IMG/VR virus record: IMGVR_UViG_3300002225_000011 | Location: 1 to 34,080 of that record | DNA: 34,080 nucleotides | Source: a virus | Strand: one strand, 5' to 3' | Shown: one piece after another, positions 13,386 through 19,039 of the stretch | Layout: the number at the start of each line of letters is the position of its first letter | How positions within the stretch are numbered: the first letter of the stretch is position 1 | The notes under the pieces: generated by a model | What the model was told of the DNA's origin: nothing | Seen by the model: the letters and a program-made list of their open reading frames with translations, nothing else | Database searches by the model: none | Translations under genes and position numbers: made by a program

Positions 13386-13700
13386 TTAAGCTAAAAACTT
13401 TTCGTTAAAATCAGAGAAAACAATTTCCACTGTGCATCGCTGCATTTTCCCATTTTGGTAATACTCGCGCCAAATATCGCCGCTTTCTTTCCCTTCCCCG
13501 CTTAGCTTAAATAGAGCCTTTTTGTGTAATGAGCTAAACGCCATTAATTCATCTTGGCGTCCATGCCATTTGCATGGTTCGCAGCTATCGCCGGTATTGG
13601 TTATGGCATAACTTGCCTCATAGCTCCAATCACGCAACTTTTCTATCAGTCCGATATCGCCCTTAACTACTTCTAATTCGTACCGCGTGTAATAACCCAT
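13386..13700 (-). CDS. Conserved phage protein of unknown function
   Basis: This 104-aa protein opens MGYYTRYELEVVKGD and contains GDSCEPCKWHGRQDELMAFS, GEGKESGDIWREYYQNGK. This pattern is common in phages and has no established function. It is read behind leader copy 3, with GGAGCAACGG before the ATG. The single CxxC is not enough for a zinc ribbon. Confidence 0.7.
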   Translation of the reverse strand: MGYYTRYELEVVKGDIGLIEKLRDWSYEASYAITNTGDSCEPCKWHGRQDELMAFSSLHKKALFKLSGEGKESGDIWREYYQNGKMQRCTVEIVFSDFNEKFLA

Positions 13701-13712
13701 TCCGTTGCTCCA

Positions 13713-13743
13713 GTTCGTTTATGTCGTGTTCGTAGTGGATATA
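13713..13743 (-). promoter_or_regulatory. Repeated early leader, copy 3
   Basis: The minus strand has TTATATCC, then the same 20-base core as copy 4, then GAAC in place of CAAC. Upstream it also shares ATGCGGATAA with copy 4, so the repeated unit extends into the end of the preceding gene. No clear -35 box. Confidence 0.65.
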
Positions 13744-13747
13744 AAGG

Positions 13748-13960
13748 TTATCCGCATAGTCTGCGGATAGCGTACTTATCTCTGTCAAATTCATCTCTCC
13801 CCTCGCTCTCAGCAAGCTCAATCTGGGCGAAATAAAGATCAAAGGCGCTAATTCTTTTATCTAAAGATGCCTGCGCTTTATTAATAATGTCTTGCTCTCT
13901 TTGAATATACGCTGTTGCATTTGAAATATTTTCCTTGTGCCATTCAATGCTACGTTTCAT
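13748..13960 (-). CDS. Small coiled-coil phage protein
   Basis: This 70-aa protein is helical: KRSIEWHKENISNATAYIQ, a coiled-coil centre, then EGRDEFDRDKY. It resembles a family of small phage proteins with a helix pair and a conserved G-x-D-x-FD-x-DR/KY end. Function unknown. It is read behind leader copy 2 with GGGGGAAATTGAA before the ATG. Confidence 0.65.
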   Translation of the reverse strand: MKRSIEWHKENISNATAYIQREQDIINKAQASLDKRISAFDLYFAQIELAESEGRDEFDRDKYAIRRLCG

Positions 13961-13973
13961 TTCAATTTCCCCC

Positions 13974-14004
13974 GTTGGTTTATGTCGTGTTCGTAGTAAA
14001 TATA
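13974..14004 (-). promoter_or_regulatory. Repeated early leader, copy 2
   Basis: The minus strand has TTTATATTT, then the 20-base core ACTACGAACACGACATAAAC and CAAC. TATATT (5/6 to the -10 consensus) lies just upstream, with no -35 box. It lies between the Gly-rich repeat gene and the coiled-coil gene. Confidence 0.65.
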
Positions 14005-14014
14005 AAAATAATTA

Positions 14015-14284
14015 TTAGCCATAGCCAGAGCCATCGCCAGAGCCGTCGCCAGAGCCATCGCCATAGCCAGAGCCATCGCCATAGCCATCGCCAGAGCCAT
14101 CGCTATAGCCATAGCCAGAGCCATAGCCAGAGCCATCGCCATAGCCATAGCCATCGCTATAGCCATAGCCATAACCAGAGCCATAGCCAGAGCCGTCGCC
14201 ATAGCCATAGCCATCGCCAGAGCCAGAGCTAGAGCTAGAGCCATCGCCAGAGCCAGAGCCGTCGCCATCGGTTATTGAACCCAT
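14015..14284 (-). CDS. Glycine-Ser/Asp/Tyr dipeptide-repeat protein
   Basis: This 89-aa protein starts MGSITDGDGSGSGDG and consists almost wholly of G-[S/D/Y] dipeptides, so it is low-complexity, hydrophilic and probably disordered. It is encoded by a hexanucleotide-type repeat (units such as GCCATA, GCCAGA, GCCATC, GCCGTC on the + strand). A GGGGGTTGACTC site precedes the ATG, which overlaps the end of the upstream DUF6948-like gene by 13 bases. That argues this is the translated frame; the alternative Ala/Met/Leu-rich frame has no such site. Function unknown. Confidence 0.6.
   Translation of the reverse strand: MGSITDGDGSGSGDGSSSSSGSGDGYGYGDGSGYGSGYGYGYSDGYGYGDGSGYGSGYGYSDGSGDGYGDGSGYGDGSGDGSGDGSGYG
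14018..14269. repeat. GCC(N)3 hexanucleotide repeat tract
   Basis: About 250 bases of imperfect tandem six-base units beginning GCC (GCCATA, GCCAGA, GCCATC, GCCGTC, GCTATA). All three frames on both strands stay open through it. It is expected to be length-variable by replication slippage in multiples of six, preserving the reading frame of the Gly-rich gene. Confidence 0.85.
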
Positions 14285-14616
14285 GAGTCAACCCCCATTA
14301 TTAAATTTTTAGCTGTCTCAGTGCATGGGATAACCTCAATTACTCCGAGCACTGTTATTTTATCTATCGCTGCTGGGAATTTGCACCCGCCTGGATCTGA
14401 TGTTCCAGCACCAGCAAGCTGTGATAAAGATGCAGCTCCCGACCATTTCCATATTCTTCTGGCATTTGATAGCTCTGCCTCACTTCCGTTCCGTGAAACT
14501 AAATATCCAGCGTGAACACCTGCAGATTCTGTTCTGACTATCACATAATCACTGTCTGCAGTTTCGTGAGTTTTTCTGATATATGTTTCGCCGTTTACTG
14601 TTATTTCATTTTCCAT
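14272..14616 (-). CDS. DUF6948-like phage protein (first early leftward gene)
   Basis: This 114-aa protein resembles the phage family DUF6948: NGETYIRK, SDYVIVRTESAGVHAGYLVS, and LSNARRIWKWSGAASLSQLA. It is probably a small alpha/beta fold; function unknown. It is the first gene after the leftward promoter and its leader copy 1. Being first suggests strong early expression, perhaps host-directed, which is inference. Confidence 0.75.
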   Translation of the reverse strand: MENEITVNGETYIRKTHETADSDYVIVRTESAGVHAGYLVSRNGSEAELSNARRIWKWSGAASLSQLAGAGTSDPGGCKFPAAIDKITVLGVIEVIPCTETAKNLIMGVDSWVQ

Positions 14617-14629
14617 TTTTTATTACCTA

Positions 14630-14661
14630 GTTGGTTTATGTCGTGTTCGTAGTGAATATTA
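14630..14661 (-). promoter_or_regulatory. Repeated early leader, copy 1
   Basis: The minus strand has TAATATTC, then the core ACTACGAACACGACATAAAC and CAAC, then the ribosome site TAGG of the DUF6948-like gene. The TAATAT is the -10 box of the leftward promoter (see 14656-14683). The conserved part would be the 5' end of the transcript, starting near ACTACG. Confidence 0.75.
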
Positions 14662-14683
14662 GCAGGTGTGCGGGGCATGTCAA
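14656..14683 (-). promoter_or_regulatory. Leftward early promoter
   Basis: On the minus strand a perfect -35 box TTGACA (14683-14678) and the -10 box TAATAT (14661-14656, 4/6) are separated by 16 bases. The predicted start lies near 14649. It is the only leader copy with a clear -35 box, so it probably drives the leftward operon. Confidence 0.7.
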
Positions 14684-14691
14684 TAAAAAAC

Positions 14692-14720
14692 TTTACTTTA
14701 TTTATATTTGCACTTACACT
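14692..14720 (+). promoter_or_regulatory. Rightward early promoter candidate
   Basis: TTTACT (14692-14697) and TACACT (14715-14720) lie 17 bases apart, about 30 bases before the Cro-like ATG. Both are 4/6 matches to sigma-70 boxes. It would drive the regulator and replication genes rightward. The short gap to the leftward promoter suggests shared control, presumably by the Cro-like protein. Confidence 0.5.
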
Positions 14721-14750
14721 TAATGCTCAAATTCAAAAAAGGGAAATGTA

Positions 14751-14972
14751 ATGAACATCGGCAGATCAACAAAAGTCGCTTTAGCGCAAAGAGATAAAAA
14801 AACAGCCTGGTTATGTGAGCAGCTTGGCGTTAGCAGGCAGCAGGCCCACGGAATTACTGTTCGGGCTAGTGCTAGCGCATCAACAATAGAGCGTTTAGCA
14901 AAGGCGTTTAACTTAAAGCCTTCTGAATTTGTAGCCTTGGGTGAAGACGAGCCAGAACGAAGCGGAGCATAG
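14751..14972 (+). CDS. Cro-like helix-turn-helix regulator
   Basis: This 73-aa XRE-type HTH protein has WLCEQLGVSRQQAHGITV as helix-turn-helix, followed by ASTIERLAKAFNLKPSEFVALG, the helix pair typical of small XRE/Cro repressors. Site AAAGGGAAATGTA precedes the ATG. It is the only regulator at the divergent promoter region, and no opposing CI-like repressor is present, so it likely times the early genes rather than maintaining lysogeny. This role is inferred. Confidence 0.8.
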   Translation: MNIGRSTKVALAQRDKKTAWLCEQLGVSRQQAHGITVRASASASTIERLAKAFNLKPSEFVALGEDEPERSGA

Positions 14973-14974
14973 CC

Positions 14975-15799
14975 ATGAGAGGCTGGATCAAGCTGAACAG
15001 AGAAATAATAAACAATTGCCTGTGGAATGATAAGCCTTTCACCAAAGGGCAAGCATGGATTGACCTCTTGCTTTCTGCTAACCATAAGCCAGCTAAGATT
15101 ATGATTAAAAACAATATTATTGCCATTGAAAGGGGGCAGCAAGCCAGGTCTGAGGTTACTCTTTCAGCTAATTGGGGTTGGTCAAGAACCAAGGTTCGAA
15201 GATTCTTAAAGCTGTTAGAAAGTGAAGGGATGGTGATACAGCAAAAGAGCAACGTCACCAGTATCATAACTATCTGTAATTACAGCAAATACCAAGACGG
15301 AGAAACATCTAGCGATACACCAAGCGATACAGCAGGAGAACAACAGGAAGACAGCAGGAAGACAGCAGGAGAACACCAGACGATACACAAACAAGAATGT
15401 AATAATGATTTAAATGTTAAAAATGGTAATAAAAGTTCAAAAGACTTGTCGCCCAAGGCCGACGACCCAGTGATTGAAATATTCGAGTTCTGGAAGCAGA
15501 TCATGAATAAAAACAATTCGTCGATACTGAACGCGAAACGATCCAAGGCAATCAAAGCTCGATTGAAAGAGGGTTACACCGTTGATCAAATCAAACAAGC
15601 AATACTTGGCTGTGCTGCAACACCGCACAACATGGGCCAGAACGATAACGGGAAACGCTACGATGATATTGAGCTGATTTGCAGGGATGGGACTAACGTT
15701 GAACGGTTCGCCAATAACTCAACCCCTCAACCAGTGCAAAAGTTTGGCGCAGCGGCAGAACGCACGATAAACAACATCATGAACGTGGAGCTTAAATAA
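14975..15799 (+). CDS. Phage replication initiator (lambda O-like)
   Basis: This 274-aa protein has a winged-helix-type DNA-binding region (RGWIKLNREIINNCLWND to about residue 105, including SANWGWSRTKVRRFLKLLES). A low-complexity linker (Ser/Asp/Thr/Glu/Gln-rich) follows, then a conserved C-terminal domain (EFWKQIMNKNN, RSKAIKARLKEGYT, RYDDIELICRDGTNVERF). This is a known layout for phage O-type replication initiators. The linker DNA holds iteron-like repeats next to AT-rich DNA (15311-15440), as in lambda O with ori. GGAG precedes the ATG, and its TAA overlaps the next ATG. Confidence 0.8.
   Translation: MRGWIKLNREIINNCLWNDKPFTKGQAWIDLLLSANHKPAKIMIKNNIIAIERGQQARSEVTLSANWGWSRTKVRRFLKLLESEGMVIQQKSNVTSIITICNYSKYQDGETSSDTPSDTAGEQQEDSRKTAGEHQTIHKQECNNDLNVKNGNKSSKDLSPKADDPVIEIFEFWKQIMNKNNSSILNAKRSKAIKARLKEGYTVDQIKQAILGCAATPHNMGQNDNGKRYDDIELICRDGTNVERFANNSTPQPVQKFGAAAERTINNIMNVELK
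15311..15440. other. Candidate replication origin (iterons plus AT-rich tract)
   Basis: Inside the initiator gene there are two AGCGATACA copies (15311, 15323) and a related CGATACAC near 15379. There are three CAGCAGGA copies (15330, 15352, 15363), two of them in an 11-base tandem AAGACAGCAGG. They are followed by an AT-rich stretch (about 15390-15440). This parallels lambda ori within O. The repeats also encode the linker, so they may be only low-complexity coding sequence. Confidence 0.5.
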
Positions 15800-16422
15800 T
15801 GAACAATGAAGATTCGGCAAAATTTAAAGAGCTAATCACCTTGATCTCTGAGACATGCGAGATGGACTTTAGCGAAGCAAAAATCAAATCATGGTGGGCA
15901 ATATTCAAAGACTACACAATCAGCGATTTTGAAACAGGCGTTTACGGTTACATTAGGTGCCCAGACGAAGGCATGTTCAAGCCGAAGCCATCGAACATAA
16001 TCAAATTTATAACCGGCACGTCAAAGCAAAACGAGACAGAAGCCAAGGATCGCGCTGAGGTGGCTTGGCTTAGTGTTTACGAACAGATCGGTAGGGTAGG
16101 CAGCTATGGCACCTTAAAACTCGATGACAAGCGCGCTATAGCGGCTGTGAAGGCAATCGGGGGCTGGGTAGACCTTACTCAACGCACTTATCAGGAATTA
16201 GAGTGGAAAAAGAAGGCATTCTTCTCTGCTTATGATTCATTCGACCGAGTACCACTTGAGGAGTTACCAGGCAATGCCCCAGGCTTAATTGCCCAAGATA
16301 AGGCCAAGAAATCAGAGCCTAAATCGCTATCAAGTTTAAGTAAAGGGCTTGATGAATACAGAAAGTCACAAGGATTAGCGCCAATTGGCGATATATTGAA
16401 CGCAACAAATAAAGGTGAATAA
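15799..16422 (+). CDS. Phage replication protein, DUF6475-like (possible helicase loader)
   Basis: This 207-aa protein starts in a TAATG overlap with the initiator. It has the pattern of phage replication P-like/DUF6475 proteins: KIKSWWAIFKDYTISDFE, CPDEGMFKPKPSNIIKFI, AVKAIGGWVDL, and WKKKAFFSAYDSF. Such proteins follow O-type initiators and may load the host DnaB helicase. A Ser/Lys-rich tail ends near residue 205. Function is inferred from the gene pair; no helicase or primase gene is present in the window. Confidence 0.75.
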   Translation: MNNEDSAKFKELITLISETCEMDFSEAKIKSWWAIFKDYTISDFETGVYGYIRCPDEGMFKPKPSNIIKFITGTSKQNETEAKDRAEVAWLSVYEQIGRVGSYGTLKLDDKRAIAAVKAIGGWVDLTQRTYQELEWKKKAFFSAYDSFDRVPLEELPGNAPGLIAQDKAKKSEPKSLSSLSKGLDEYRKSQGLAPIGDILNATNKGE

Positions 16423-16423
16423 A

Positions 16424-16630
16424 ATGGATAGTCGGCAAGAAGTAGCAGCAGAAGCTTACCAAGTCATAGCGACTTTAGCTTCTGATGCCGGCTTGTTTGA
16501 GAATATGGAAGTAATAAAAGCGCTGAATTACTTTGGAGATATTGCCAACGGACAAAGCGGGTCAAGAGTGAAAGAGATTCTACCTTTTTCCACTAAAACT
16601 TTTAGCAAAGAAGCAAATAAACATGGATAA
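16424..16630 (+). CDS. Small hypothetical protein
   Basis: This 68-aa helical acidic protein (MDSRQEVAAEAYQVIATLAS, then FENMEVIKALNYFGDIA) has no recognised family. AAAGGTGAATAAA precedes the ATG. It starts just after the replication gene stop and overlaps the start of the following membrane gene by eight bases. The upstream 17-base string (16399-16415) recurs at 17501-17517. Confidence 0.55.
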   Translation: MDSRQEVAAEAYQVIATLASDAGLFENMEVIKALNYFGDIANGQSGSRVKEILPFSTKTFSKEANKHG

Positions 16631-16862
16631 AGTGAATAAATCGGATGAAGAAAAAAACCATGTTAAGAGACTTGTTGCATGGATTAATATTAGATTGAAA
16701 TTTTGCTTGTTAACTATAATTGCTTTTTTGCCACTGCAAATATTTTTGGACTTTTGGCTGGGAATAATTATTTTTAGAGATTTTGGCGAATTCAATGGAG
16801 CGTTATTTGTTTGCTGCGTTATATTCTATGCTGAATTTTGTAAGAAGTTCAGAGACACGTAG
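16623..16862 (+). CDS. Small two-helix membrane protein
   Basis: This 79-aa protein has two predicted transmembrane helices (about CLLTIIAFLPLQIFLDFWLG and ALFVCCVIFYAEF) between charged ends. Its ribosome site is weak (AAGAAGC). It lies in the rightward early operon downstream of the replication genes. No family is recognised; roles such as membrane-linked exclusion are only possible. Confidence 0.5.
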   Translation: MDKVNKSDEEKNHVKRLVAWINIRLKFCLLTIIAFLPLQIFLDFWLGIIIFRDFGEFNGALFVCCVIFYAEFCKKFRDT

Positions 16863-16894
16863 CCGCACATCATAATGAATTAAAAGGGGTATTG

Positions 16895-17119
16895 ATGCGA
16901 AAAACACTTGATAATAGCGAATATTACTTCCGTTGCTTACACGGAATAATTGATAGCATCGAAGACCATAGGCCGAACAGAGATGGCGATTATACGCCTC
17001 TGTGCGGACGTGAGTGGTTCGAAGCCAACAAGGGCGCAGTAGAGCGCAATACAGGAGTGAGGCTCAAGCTAGACCGGCCTGGCGCGGCGCTGGATACGAT
17101 TAATTTTTATAAGTCATAA
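16895..17119 (+). CDS. Small hypothetical protein
   Basis: This 74-aa basic protein (MRKTLDNSEYYFRCLHGIID, then RDGDYTPLCGREWFEANKGA) has no known domain. The ATG at 16895 is chosen over an adjacent TTG because AAAAGGGG lies about seven bases upstream. It precedes the gene at 17131 in a close operon. Confidence 0.55.
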   Translation: MRKTLDNSEYYFRCLHGIIDSIEDHRPNRDGDYTPLCGREWFEANKGAVERNTGVRLKLDRPGAALDTINFYKS

Positions 17120-17139
17120 CGGAGAATAAAATGGCACGA
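17118..17139 (+). repeat. 22-base duplicate of translation start region, copy 1
   Basis: AACGGAGAATAAAATGGCAC plus GA is identical at 18138-18159, exactly 1020 bases downstream, where it starts the ssb gene. It includes the ribosome site, ATG and first codons (Met-Ala-Arg). It suggests duplication or recombination of gene starts. Confidence 0.7.
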
Positions 17140-17424
17140 AAAGAAGAAATAATATTGTCTATTATAGAGAGATTGGAGGTATTAGCAAACTATGATGAGG
17201 CGATGCTTATAAATAAAAACAAATTAATCATGCAATCAGCAATGGATTTAAGTTCGCTAATAAGCAATCAAGGTCATATCTCAGCCATTGAAGCACTTAA
17301 AGAGATCATAGAGATCTACGCTAATATGGAGGGCTTTATACCTGAGGCAGCGCCAGAAGATTACCAGCAACGCATTATTGAACAGATGTATGAATGCGCC
17401 AGGGGTGGCATTTACACCAAGTAA
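17131..17424 (+). CDS. Hypothetical helical protein
   Basis: This 97-aa acidic helical protein (MARKEEIILSIIERLEVLAN, then HISAIEALKEIIEIYANMEG and YQQRIIEQMYECARGG) begins behind CGGAGAATAAA, a site identical to the one of ssb. It has no recognised family. Its upstream 22 bases are duplicated in front of ssb. Confidence 0.55.
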   Translation: MARKEEIILSIIERLEVLANYDEAMLINKNKLIMQSAMDLSSLISNQGHISAIEALKEIIEIYANMEGFIPEAAPEDYQQRIIEQMYECARGGIYTK

Positions 17425-17445
17425 GAATAAAAACACCTATTCTTA
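17422..17445 (+). repeat. AT-rich hairpin after 97-aa gene
   Basis: The inverted repeat TAAGAATA/TATTCTTA (eight base pairs, eight-base loop) starts at the end of the preceding stop codon. The stem is AT-rich and followed by no T-run. It may slow RNA decay or act as a weak terminator. Confidence 0.45.
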
Positions 17446-17525
17446 TTCCAAAACGTTACTTTGATATTGGGAATTACCTGTTAGTATTTGTTACAACTTA
17501 AACGCAACAAATAAAGGATGACAAA

Positions 17526-17705
17526 ATGGGAAAGCAAGAGGCGTCACAATTATTAAGATTGCTAATATTAATAGCTGCGCTTTGTGCGACTATTTTCGCT
17601 ATTTATGCTGGCGTTTTTATTCCTAGTATAGATCAAGGGCGTGCATGGAACGTTGTATCAATGGCTTTATGGGGTCACGTAATAGCTAGCGAGCTATCCA
17701 TATAA
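17526..17705 (+). CDS. Small membrane protein
   Basis: This 59-aa protein was read directly from the + strand. It begins MGKQEASQLLRLLILIAALC and has one or two hydrophobic segments (LLILIAALCATIFAIYAGVF, then WNVVSMALWGHVIA). AAAGGATGACAAA precedes the ATG. The 17-base string AACGCAACAAATAAAGG before it also occurs before the gene at 16424, so start regions have been duplicated. Function unknown. Confidence 0.55.
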   Translation: MGKQEASQLLRLLILIAALCATIFAIYAGVFIPSIDQGRAWNVVSMALWGHVIASELSI

Positions 17706-17725
17706 ATAAATAGCAAGGAATTAAT

Positions 17726-17965
17726 ATGAGCATATCATCAGTAAGTATAATCATCGACCGAATCAAATCGGCACCAGTGTCTAATCCTATTGCAGTTTTT
17801 AAACTGAGCTACCCAGACGGCAAAACGCTCGAAGCAGTGTTTGGTAATACTGTGATAACTAAAAAGCGGATAGATGACGGTTGTAATTTATTCGTTGGAA
17901 ATTTCCATAGTGATATGGATAACAAATATGTTGCGTCTTTGCTGAAGATTGCGGCTAAGGAATAA
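17726..17965 (+). CDS. Hypothetical protein
   Basis: This 79-aa basic protein (MSISSVSIIIDRIKSAPVSN, then FKLSYPDGKTLEAVFGNTVI) has beta-strand character and a C-terminal helix. AAGGAATTAAT precedes the ATG, the same site type as at 5511. Function unknown; it precedes another tiny ORF and ssb. Confidence 0.55.
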   Translation: MSISSVSIIIDRIKSAPVSNPIAVFKLSYPDGKTLEAVFGNTVITKKRIDDGCNLFVGNFHSDMDNKYVASLLKIAAKE

Positions 17966-17967
17966 TT

Positions 17968-18138
17968 ATGCTCTTATTTCTAGTTTCACTTATATATTTT
18001 ACTTTGAAGAAGGATGAATACGCCCCTAGCGACCCCTACAAAAACACGCTAGGCCTAGGGAAAACAATGCCTAACAACTTCGCCACCGCGCATCTTTGGG
18101 ATGCGTATGGGGCAATTATCGGCATTAAAATTAATTAA
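17968..18138 (+). CDS. Small protein with N-terminal hydrophobic segment
   Basis: This 56-aa protein was read directly from the + strand. It begins MLLFLVSLIYFTLKKDEYAP, a likely membrane anchor, followed by a polar part (SDPYKNTLGLGKTMPNNFAT). AAGGAATAATT precedes the ATG. The DNA contains the perfect palindrome CTAGGCCTAG. The stop codon lies 12 bases before the ssb start. Function unknown. Confidence 0.55.
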   Translation: MLLFLVSLIYFTLKKDEYAPSDPYKNTLGLGKTMPNNFATAHLWDAYGAIIGIKIN

Positions 18139-18159
18139 ACGGAGAATAAAATGGCACGA
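18138..18159 (+). repeat. 22-base duplicate of translation start region, copy 2
   Basis: This copy is identical to 17118-17139 and supplies the ssb ribosome site and first codons. Confidence 0.7.
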
Positions 18160-18633
18160 GGAGTAAACAAATGGATCGGTATAGTCAATTGCTGCGCTGA
18201 TCCTGAAACTAAATATATGCCTTCTGGCGGCGCTGTGACTAATGTAACGGTTGCATGTAATAATTCGTACAAAGATAAAAACACTGGGCAGGAGGTCGAT
18301 ACCACAGAGTTTGTTAGAGTTGTATTTTTTAATAAGCTTGCTGAGATTGCAGGAGAATACCTCAGAAAAGGCTCAAAGGTTTATATTGAAGGATCGCTGC
18401 GTACAAGGAAGTGGCAGGACAAAGAAACCGGGCAAGACCGCTACAGCACTGAAATTGTTGCTAGTGAAATGCAAATGCTTGATAGCAAGCCTAATGTAGC
18501 TCAGAACGCGAATCACGCTCCACAACATCAGCAAGCAGCGCCACCGCCACAAGGGCAGCCAATGGGCACACAGCAAGCTCCGCAGAATGCCGCTGATGAT
18601 TATTTTGATGACGGATCCAGCATTCCTTTCTGA
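18151..18633 (+). CDS. ssb: Single-stranded DNA-binding protein
   Basis: This 160-aa protein has an OB-fold domain at about 1-110 ([60 protein letters not shown]). A Gln/Pro-rich linker follows, then the acidic tip DDGSSIPF that binds partner proteins in bacterial SSBs. It protects ssDNA during phage replication and recombination. CGGAGAATAAA precedes the ATG. Just downstream lie several hairpins and an attC-like site, so ssb is probably the last gene before an inserted cassette. Confidence 0.95.
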   Translation: MARGVNKWIGIVNCCADPETKYMPSGGAVTNVTVACNNSYKDKNTGQEVDTTEFVRVVFFNKLAEIAGEYLRKGSKVYIEGSLRTRKWQDKETGQDRYSTEIVASEMQMLDSKPNVAQNANHAPQHQQAAPPPQGQPMGTQQAPQNAADDYFDDGSSIPF

Positions 18634-18647
18634 TGTGTACAAACAAA

Positions 18648-18675
18648 TGGCGCTCAACTATTACAGTTAGCGCCA
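18648..18675 (+). repeat. Hairpin downstream of ssb
   Basis: TGGCGCT-C-AACT pairs with AGTT-AGCGCCA around a five-base loop, an 11-bp stem with one bulge, starting 15 bases after the ssb stop. There is no T-run, so it is not a standard terminator. Its right arm GTTAGCGCCATAAC runs into the attC-like site 3 and includes a GTTAG box. Confidence 0.6.
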
Positions 18676-18761
18676 TAACGCCCCTTAATTGGGGCTAAGT
18701 TGGTGAAGGCTTTAGTTAAGCAGCCGCGCTTTTCGCGGTCTTATTTTGAACGACTTGTTAT
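18675..18761 (-). repeat. attC-like integron recombination site 3
   Basis: This 87-base site has outer boxes ATAAC (18675-18679) and GTTAT (18757-18761). On the minus strand the arm reads TAACAAGTCGTTCAAAAT, matching site 2 at 17 of 18 bases. The L box pairs as TT(C)AA/TTAA with an unpaired C, as in site 1, on the minus-strand arm. The centre holds hairpins GCCCC/GGGGC (18680-18695) and CCGCG-CTTTT-CGCGG (18724-18738). As with sites 1-2, the top strand runs against the neighbouring genes. The inner pairing is imperfect, typical of longer attC sites. Confidence 0.65.
18724..18747 (+). terminator. Terminator-like hairpin within attC-like site 3
   Basis: A five-base-pair GC stem (CCGCG/CGCGG, loop CTTTT) is followed by TCTTATTTT. 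It could end transcription after ssb, or be the variable apical stem of the attC-like site. The stem is short, so termination would be partial. Confidence 0.4.
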
Positions 18762-18777
18762 ACGTTTTGGAGTAGAT

Positions 18778-19017
18778 ATGAAAAAAGAAGTTGGTGTAAT
18801 GGTTATGAAGGATGGGAAGGCATGGGGCATAGAATATGCAGATGGTCATTCTACTTCATACGGTTGGATTGAGCCTGAAGATGCGCCGATACACAACCCT
18901 AAGTTTTGCAAAAAAACAACTGACGTTACATCCGAAGGTAGCAATTACATAGATGAACTTAAAACAGGAGAACTTGTTATGATCCAAAGAATAACGACTG
19001 TTACTATTGCCGTATAA
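18778..19017 (+). CDS. Conserved phage/cassette protein
   Basis: This 79-aa protein (MKKEVGVMVMKDGKAWGIEY, then STSYGWIEPEDAPIHNPKFC and ELKTGELVMIQRITTVTI) is of a type common in phages and mobile elements, with no known function. The start at 18778 has TTGGAGTAGAT upstream. An upstream ATG-type extension would run through the attC-like DNA and is rejected. Its stop TAA lies in the boundary element 19015-19029, so the gene with the attC-like site forms a cassette-like unit. Confidence 0.75.
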   Translation: MKKEVGVMVMKDGKAWGIEYADGHSTSYGWIEPEDAPIHNPKFCKKTTDVTSEGSNYIDELKTGELVMIQRITTVTIAV

Positions 19018-19029
19018 CAGCGTATTAAC
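19015..19029 (+). repeat. Cassette-boundary element TAACAGCGTATTAAC, copy 2
   Basis: It starts with the TAA stop of the 79-aa gene. With the following 13 bases it matches 6501-6474 on the minus strand at 26 of 28 positions, through the next ATG. The preceding GTATAAC is the reverse complement of GTTATAC at the gene-side end of attC-like site 3, as expected of a cassette with matching ends. Confidence 0.6.
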
Positions 19030-19039
19030 GGGAATTAAA

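Noticed and set aside
13957-14268. Minus-strand Ala/Met/Leu-rich frame through the hexanucleotide repeat
   Set aside because: All frames stay open in the repeat. This one lacks a ribosome site and conflicts with the better supported Gly-rich frame.
14018-14269. GCC-rich repeats as a CRISPR array
   Set aside because: Units are six bases and contiguous, without spacers.
14720-15142. Minus-strand 140-codon frame over the Cro-like and initiator genes
   Set aside because: It is antisense to recognised genes and lacks a start site.
18700-18777. Upstream extension of the 79-aa gene to 18700
   Set aside because: It would translate the attC-like hairpins, and the ribosome site lies directly before the ATG at 18778.
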